Part shown: positions 6,409 through 9,866 of the stretch, one piece after another | Layout of the letters: each line of letters opens with the position of its first letter | Position numbering within the stretch: position 1 is the first letter of the stretch | Assembly (NCBI GenBank): GCA_005800465.1 | Contig: SYFI01000116.1 | Coordinates: 1 to 9,866, forward strand | Direction of reading: 5' to 3' | Origin: Actinomycetota bacterium | GTDB lineage: Bacteria; Actinomycetota; Thermoleophilia; Miltoncostaeales; Miltoncostaeaceae | DNA: 9,866 nucleotides | Notes under the pieces: generated by a model | The model's input: only the letters and a program-made list of their open reading frames with translations | The model's database searches: none | Told to the model about the DNA's origin: nothing | Program-made: the position numbers and the translations under genes

Positions 6409-6912
6409 TCAGGCGTCGTCCGGTGGAGGGCCGTCTGCCACGAGTCGCTGGATTTCGCCAAACGTGTCGGGCCGGGTGAGGATTACCAGGGTGTCGTTGG
6501 CCATGATGGGTTCATCCGGGTGCGGCATGGGAAGTGCCCCGGCCGTGCGCAGGATGGCCACGATCGTGCCGCCCGTGGTCCGGCGTATGCGACAGGTCTG
6601 CACGGTACGGCCCACAAGCGGGCTGTCGGCTGGGATGTCCACCCATTCGAGTGCCAGGTCGTTGAGCGCCACGTCAAGATGCTCGGCTAGCTCCGGCCGG
6701 TACACCACGCCACCGAGGATGGAACCCAGTTGGCGGGCCTCGTCGTCGGTGAGGACGAGGACATCGTCGGCGGCCTCGTCGGGGTCGCTGCGGTGGTACA
6801 CCTCCCGCCGCCCGTCGGTGTGCACGATGGCGCACACGTCCTCGCCGCGGGTGGTGTGCATGGTGAATTTCTTGCCGACGCCGGGGAGGCGTGTCTCTCG
6901 GACCTCGATCAC
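6409..6912 (-). CDS. khtT: KhtT-like regulatory subunit of cation/proton antiporter (RCK_C/TrkA-C domain)
   Basis: This is a predicted cytoplasmic gating subunit for the antiporter encoded just upstream. It has 167 residues, close to Bacillus KhtT. The N-terminal domain (1-75, MIEVRETRLPGVGKKF at 1-16) matches the KhtT family. The region from about 84 to 158 is an RCK_C domain (VDIPADSPLVGRTV at 91-104, DTLVILTRPDTF at 140-151). In Bacillus KhtT this kind of subunit responds to pH and cyclic-di-AMP; whether that holds here is inference. The start is a GTG at 6912 that overlaps the antiporter stop (GTGA), with an excellent GAGGAGG (6920-6926) 7 nt upstream. This overlap implies translational coupling and stoichiometric production with the antiporter. 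Confidence 0.88.
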   Translation of the reverse strand: MIEVRETRLPGVGKKFTMHTTRGEDVCAIVHTDGRREVYHRSDPDEAADDVLVLTDDEARQLGSILGGVVYRPELAEHLDVALNDLALEWVDIPADSPLVGRTVQTCRIRRTTGGTIVAILRTAGALPMPHPDEPIMANDTLVILTRPDTFGEIQRLVADGPPPDDA

Positions 6913-8126
6913 GAACGTTCCTCCTCTTGGACGACCACCGCTGCGCTGGGTTTCCGGGATCCGAACAACGCGCGTCCGATCGTCCGGGATTCTCGCATCA
7001 GTAGCACTCCAATGAGGGCTGTGACCAGCACGAGTACACCGGCGAATGACGTAATGCGCTCCCGAAAGCCGGGATCGAGCGCCACGCCGAGGGCTGCGAT
7101 CTGGGCAAGGATGAGCGAGAACTCACCGCGGGCGATGAGACTCGACCCCACTGTGAGCGACTGGCGGCGCGAAAATCCGCTGCTGCGGCCCGAGAACCAG
7201 CCCGCGACGAGCTTGCCGCCAACGGCCACCACAGCGCCGATGAGAATCCACTGCCAGATCTCCGAGGCCGATCCCAGGTCGATCTGAAGGCCGAATGCGA
7301 AGAAGAAGATGGCCGCTGCAAAGTCGCGCAGGCCATACAGGTGCCGCTCGATACGATCGCGTGCCTCGGTATCGGAGAGCAGGATTCCTACCAGCAGTGC
7401 CCCGATGGCGGCCGACAGGCCTGCCCACTCCGCCAGCGCGGCTGCACCGAGCAGTAGTGCAAGGGCAGCCAGCACTAGACGCTCGCGCTCGAGGTTCGGA
7501 CTGATGCGATTGATGTACTTGGGCAGATAGCGACTGGCCACCAGGAATGCAGCCACGAATACGACCACGATCACGGTACGCGCCGTGATCATGCCCGCAC
7601 TCACCGTCTGGCCCACCGCTAGTGCAGATGCGATGGCAAGAAATACCGCAATGGCCATGTCCTCAAACACAAGGATGCCCAGCACCAGGTCGGTCTCATC
7701 GTCGGCCAGCCTTCGGAAGTCGAACAGGGCCTGAATGATGATGCCGCTGCTCGACACATAGATGATGCCGGCCACGATGAGGGCCTCGGCGCTCACGCCG
7801 AACAGGGCCACGCCCACCGCAAACCCAAGGCCGCCATTGACCACCAGGTCGATCACCCCACCCCGCACCACCAGATTGCGTGCCTGGATGAGGCGCTCGA
7901 GGCTGAACTCAAGCCCCAGATAGAACAGCAGCAGGATGATCCCAATCTCGCTGATGAGGTACAGCGGCTCACCCTGAAGGAGGGCGGAGGGGAATGGCTC
8001 GTAGGACCCCAGCATGATGCCCGCGATGATGAACAGCGGGATGGCCGAGAACCGGAGGCGCTCGCCGATGATGGCGGCGGCGGCAACAGCGACCAGAATG
8101 ATCGCGAGTTGCCCGAGCAGGCTCAT
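6909..8126 (-). CDS. khtU: CPA2-family potassium/proton antiporter (KhtU/KefC-like membrane subunit)
   Basis: This is an integral membrane antiporter, probably exchanging cytoplasmic K+ (or another monovalent cation) for protons. It has 405 residues with about 12 hydrophobic segments from 5-20 to 362-377, the size of the transmembrane part of the CPA2 family without a fused RCK domain. Family landmarks are YLGLEFSLERL at 69-79, YVSSSGIIIQAL at 123-134, the ion-site acidic pair in LVFEDMAIAVFLA at 152-164 (E155, D156), and RGEFSLILAQIA at 333-344. The C-terminal tail is short and charged (EEERS). The ATG at 8126 overlaps the pyrD stop (ATGA), and the 3' end overlaps khtT. The pair KhtU-KhtT forms one transporter; the exact cation cannot be read from sequence. 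Confidence 0.9.
   Translation of the reverse strand: MSLLGQLAIILVAVAAAAIIGERLRFSAIPLFIIAGIMLGSYEPFPSALLQGEPLYLISEIGIILLLFYLGLEFSLERLIQARNLVVRGGVIDLVVNGGLGFAVGVALFGVSAEALIVAGIIYVSSSGIIIQALFDFRRLADDETDLVLGILVFEDMAIAVFLAIASALAVGQTVSAGMITARTVIVVVFVAAFLVASRYLPKYINRISPNLERERLVLAALALLLGAAALAEWAGLSAAIGALLVGILLSDTEARDRIERHLYGLRDFAAAIFFFAFGLQIDLGSASEIWQWILIGAVVAVGGKLVAGWFSGRSSGFSRRQSLTVGSSLIARGEFSLILAQIAALGVALDPGFRERITSFAGVLVLVTALIGVLLMRESRTIGRALFGSRKPSAAVVVQEEERS
6920..6926 (-). promoter_or_regulatory. Strong ribosome-binding site for khtT within the antiporter 3' end
   Basis: GAGGAGG on the minus strand, 7 nt from the GTG at 6912, is among the best Shine-Dalgarno matches in the window. It fixes the khtT start despite the non-ATG codon. 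Confidence 0.8.
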
Positions 8127-9235
8127 CCGTTCCCAGAAAGGGCGCTACCCACGAGCTCCGAGATGTGCCCCACCTGCTCGCGCCGCATGCGGGCAATGAG
8201 CCCCGTGGTGATGTCACGGGCGATTGTGGGGCCGCGGTACACCATCCCGGTCCACACCTCCACCAGCGACGCGCCGCTGGCTAGGCGGTCCCACGCCTGA
8301 TCGGCATCCATGATGCCGCCCACGCCGATGATCACCAGATCCCCACTGGCCCGGCGAGCGGCGATGCGGGTGGCCTCATCCGCACGGGCGCGAAGTGGGG
8401 GGCCCGACATGCCGCCCTGCTGTGCCGCCGCCGGGTCGGCGGGGTGCGTAAGCCCCTCCCGCGAGATGGTGGTGTTGGTGAGCACCACCCCGGCCAGTCC
8501 CAGTTCTCCCGCGAGGTCAACGGCATCCTCGATCTGCGCATCTGGCAGGTCGGGTGCCAGCTTCACCAAAAAGGGCATGGGCACGCGGCCATCACGGGCA
8601 CGCATTGAGGCATCTTCGTCGCGAAGCGCGCCGAGGATAGACGTGAGGTGATCGCGATCCTGCAACTCGCGAAGACCGGGGGTATTGGGCGACGACACGT
8701 TGACCACCACCAGATCCGCCACGCCACGGAGTAGGCGGTACGAGGCCACATGATCTGCCGCGGCGACGTCGAGCGGGGTCACCTTCGACTTGCCAATGTT
8801 GACGGCAATTTGGATACCGGCACCGGACCCCTCGCGCGCGGCAGCAATGCGTCGGGCCGTGACCGCCGCACCGTCGTTGTTAAAACCCATGCGATTGACG
8901 ATGGCCTCATCATCCACCAGACGGAACAGGCGGGGGCGTGGGTTTCCCGGCTGGGCACGGGCGGTCACGGTGCCGATCTCAGCGAATCCAAACCCCAGGC
9001 GTCCCCACGCGCGCACTGCCCGGCCGTACTTGTCGTAACCGGCGGCAAGCCCCACCGGGCCGGCGAAGTCGAGGTCCATCAGCCGCTGGTGCACCGATGC
9101 GTCGCGCGTGGCCATGTACCCCTTGGCAGGTACCAGCAGCGGGCCGCCCACCTGCAGCGCACGCAGCGCGGCCTCATGGGCGCGCTCGGGATCCATGCGA
9201 AATACCGTGCGCTGGATGATCGCCGGCATCCCCAT
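8123..9235 (-). CDS. pyrD: Dihydroorotate dehydrogenase, class 2 (quinone-dependent)
   Basis: PyrD oxidises dihydroorotate to orotate in pyrimidine synthesis and passes electrons through FMN to membrane quinone. The protein is 370 residues. Class 2 is shown by the N-terminal amphipathic helices (about 5-30), which dock on the membrane, and by NVSSPNTPGLR at 179-189, where Ser (expected S182) replaces the class 1 catalytic Cys. Other landmarks are GPVGLAAGYDKYG at 59-71, NRMGFNNDG at 114-122, VNIGKSK at 145-151, FLVKLAPD at 222-229, TNTT at 253-256, GGMSGPPLRA at 274-283 and the FMN-phosphate loop IIGVGGIMDADQA at 302-314. The start at 9235 overlaps the preceding stop codon by one base (TGATG); an ATG two codons later is equally plausible. 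No other pyrimidine gene is nearby. Confidence 0.95.
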   Translation of the reverse strand: MGMPAIIQRTVFRMDPERAHEAALRALQVGGPLLVPAKGYMATRDASVHQRLMDLDFAGPVGLAAGYDKYGRAVRAWGRLGFGFAEIGTVTARAQPGNPRPRLFRLVDDEAIVNRMGFNNDGAAVTARRIAAAREGSGAGIQIAVNIGKSKVTPLDVAAADHVASYRLLRGVADLVVVNVSSPNTPGLRELQDRDHLTSILGALRDEDASMRARDGRVPMPFLVKLAPDLPDAQIEDAVDLAGELGLAGVVLTNTTISREGLTHPADPAAAQQGGMSGPPLRARADEATRIAARRASGDLVIIGVGGIMDADQAWDRLASGASLVEVWTGMVYRGPTIARDITTGLIARMRREQVGHISELVGSALSGNG

Positions 9236-9522
9236 CAGCCAGCCGCCAGCCGGTCGCATACCCCAGCAAGTGCCAGGTCCATCTCCGTGATTCCACCCTC
9301 CGAGTGCGTGACCAGCCTGATGGTGACGGTGGTCCACCGGATATCGATGTCGGGGTGGTGATCGGCGGCCTCCGCAGCCTCGGCCACGGCGTCCACGAAT
9401 CGGATGCCGCGGATGAACCCCTCGTCGAACGTGAAGGCCTTCACCAGCATGCCCTCGACAACGCCCCAGCCGGAGAGCGCGACGAGCGCGGCATGCAGTT
9501 GATCGTCTCTCAGCGGCGGCAT
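9235..9522 (-). CDS. Pterin-4a-carbinolamine dehydratase (PCD/DCoH family)
   Basis: This small cytoplasmic enzyme, 95 residues and family-typical in length, dehydrates 4a-hydroxytetrahydrobiopterin formed by pterin-dependent hydroxylases. The signature is clear: AEAADHHPDIDIRWTTVTI at about 49-67 with the catalytic HHP and the following D and W, then THSEGGITEMDLALA at about 71-85. The ATG at 9522 was preferred to a GTG at 9528 because AGGG lies 7 nt upstream of the ATG. It appears to be the first gene of the five-gene operon. No phenylalanine hydroxylase or biopterin gene is visible, so its partner here is unknown. In other bacteria such proteins also assist pterin (molybdopterin) metabolism; the role here is open. 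Confidence 0.9.
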   Translation of the reverse strand: MPPLRDDQLHAALVALSGWGVVEGMLVKAFTFDEGFIRGIRFVDAVAEAAEAADHHPDIDIRWTTVTIRLVTHSEGGITEMDLALAGVCDRLAAG

Positions 9523-9792
9523 GGGCACACCCTAGCGAGCGCACAGGCTGCGACACTCGGCGTGTGGCGGACACTCCGGTCACGCATACCAACCGCCCGA
9601 AGCGGATGGAGCGGGGTGCCGCTCATCTAGCCCGTCGAATCGCCGGGCCGGGAAACCGGTAGGCCCGCCCCCGTCAGCGGCATCCGATGCGGGGCGCGAC
9701 GGCCACTGGTTTCGCCGCCTTGTTCTGGCTGCGCGCATGGCCCAGCACACCAGCGGGGCCGCCTGACCCGCACGGCGCGTTACCCTTCGTGG
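9523..9792. other. Divergent intergenic region between the pterin dehydratase operon and tRNA-Lys
   Basis: No credible coding frame was found in this 270-bp GC-rich gap. It must contain the promoter of the minus-strand operon and that of the tRNA, which are transcribed away from each other. Clear -35/-10 pairs could not be identified. TACCCT at 9781-9786 is the nearest TAnnnT-like match to the tRNA but lies almost against its 5' end. A hairpin sits at 9644-9667. The heptamer GACACTC occurs twice, at 9552 and 9570, with no obvious meaning. Confidence 0.5.
9644..9667. repeat. Inverted repeat with GAAA loop
   Basis: CGGGCC (9644-9649) pairs with GGCCCG (9662-9667). Two further G-C pairs inside close a GAAA tetraloop, leaving a 4-nt bulge. 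It has no T-run on either side. It could fold in the leader of the minus-strand operon or be an operator. Its function is unknown. Confidence 0.4.
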
Positions 9793-9866
9793 GCGCCGTT
9801 AGCTCAGTTGGTTAGAGCAGGGGACTTTTAATCCCAAGGTCCTGGGTTCGAATCCCAGACGGCGCA
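9793..9866 (+). tRNA. tRNA-Lys (anticodon UUU)
   Basis: A complete cloverleaf can be drawn. The acceptor stem GCGCCGT (9793-9799) pairs with ACGGCGC (9859-9865), with discriminator A at 9866. The D stem is GCTC/GAGC with GG in the loop. The anticodon loop is CTTTTAA with TTT at 9827-9829. The variable loop is AGGTC, and the T arm is CTGGG/CCCAG with TTCGAAT. The outermost anticodon-stem pair (27-43, positions 9820 and 9836) is a G-A mismatch. The window ends at base 73, so it cannot be told whether CCA is encoded. Confidence 0.97.

Noticed and set aside
6384..6461. TTG start at 6461 for the phosphatase
   Set aside because: It would put a 53-bp overlap inside khtT and use a rare start codon. 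The ATG at 6383 lies just after the khtT stop and precedes the first membrane helix sensibly.
8750..9361. A 203-codon + strand frame across pyrD and the pterin dehydratase
   Set aside because: It lies antisense to two confidently identified enzymes and its translation resembles no known family.
9236..9592. N-terminal extension of pyrD to an upstream start at 9592
   Set aside because: It would overlap the whole pterin dehydratase gene in another frame and adds residues unlike any PyrD. The family-typical N-terminus begins at 9235.
9781..9786. TACCCT as the tRNA-Lys -10 element
   Set aside because: It lies only 6 bp before the mature tRNA 5' end and has no matching -35 at proper spacing (CTGACC at 9763 is 12 bp away), so it is not called as a promoter.

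Overview
The window is chromosomal DNA from a high-GC bacterium. It carries two gene blocks and a tRNA gene, with no mobile element, CRISPR array or rRNA. GC-ending codons dominate throughout. Direct repeats of the GTTCACA/TTCACG type at 11-bp spacing resemble the PHO boxes known from Streptomyces. An apparently leaderless regulator mRNA and a KhtT/KhtU-type antiporter pair also fit an actinobacterial lineage (perhaps Thermoleophilia-like). This assignment is an inference with low confidence, and the phosphate-binding protein lacks the lipobox expected of a typical monoderm actinobacterium.

Left block (1-4776): a phosphate-starvation locus. On the minus strand, in transcription order, lie pstS (2748-3809, secreted phosphate-binding protein), a single ORF fusing the two permeases PstC and PstA (576-2606), and pstB (1-579, the ATPase, cut by the window edge). 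Together they make a high-affinity ABC phosphate importer. Divergent from pstS is a PhoB/OmpR-family response regulator (4033-4776, + strand). The 223-bp gap between them holds two oppositely oriented arrays of 11-bp direct repeats, one pointing at each gene. A further two-copy repeat and a hairpin lie between pstS and pstCA. The regulator has Asn where the phosphoacceptor Asp should be, together with substitutions at the switch Thr/Ser and the aromatic switch residue. No sensor kinase gene is seen here.

Right block (4773-9522): a tightly packed minus-strand operon. In transcription order it has a pterin-4a-carbinolamine dehydratase, pyrD (class 2 dihydroorotate dehydrogenase), a CPA2 cation/proton antiporter (KhtU/KefC-like), its KhtT-like RCK_C regulatory subunit, and a membrane CHASE3-HAMP-PP2C (RsbU/SpoIIE-type) phosphatase. 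The first four genes overlap by 1 or 4 bp. The phosphatase starts 25 bp after khtT and ends tail-to-tail with the regulator gene, the two stop codons sharing one CTAG.

Right edge: a 270-bp intergenic region with a GNRA-type hairpin, then a tRNA-Lys(UUU) gene on the + strand that ends exactly at the last base of the window.

The observations most worth a second look are the Asp-to-Asn receiver in a regulator with intact PHO-box arrays, and the PstC-PstA fusion.
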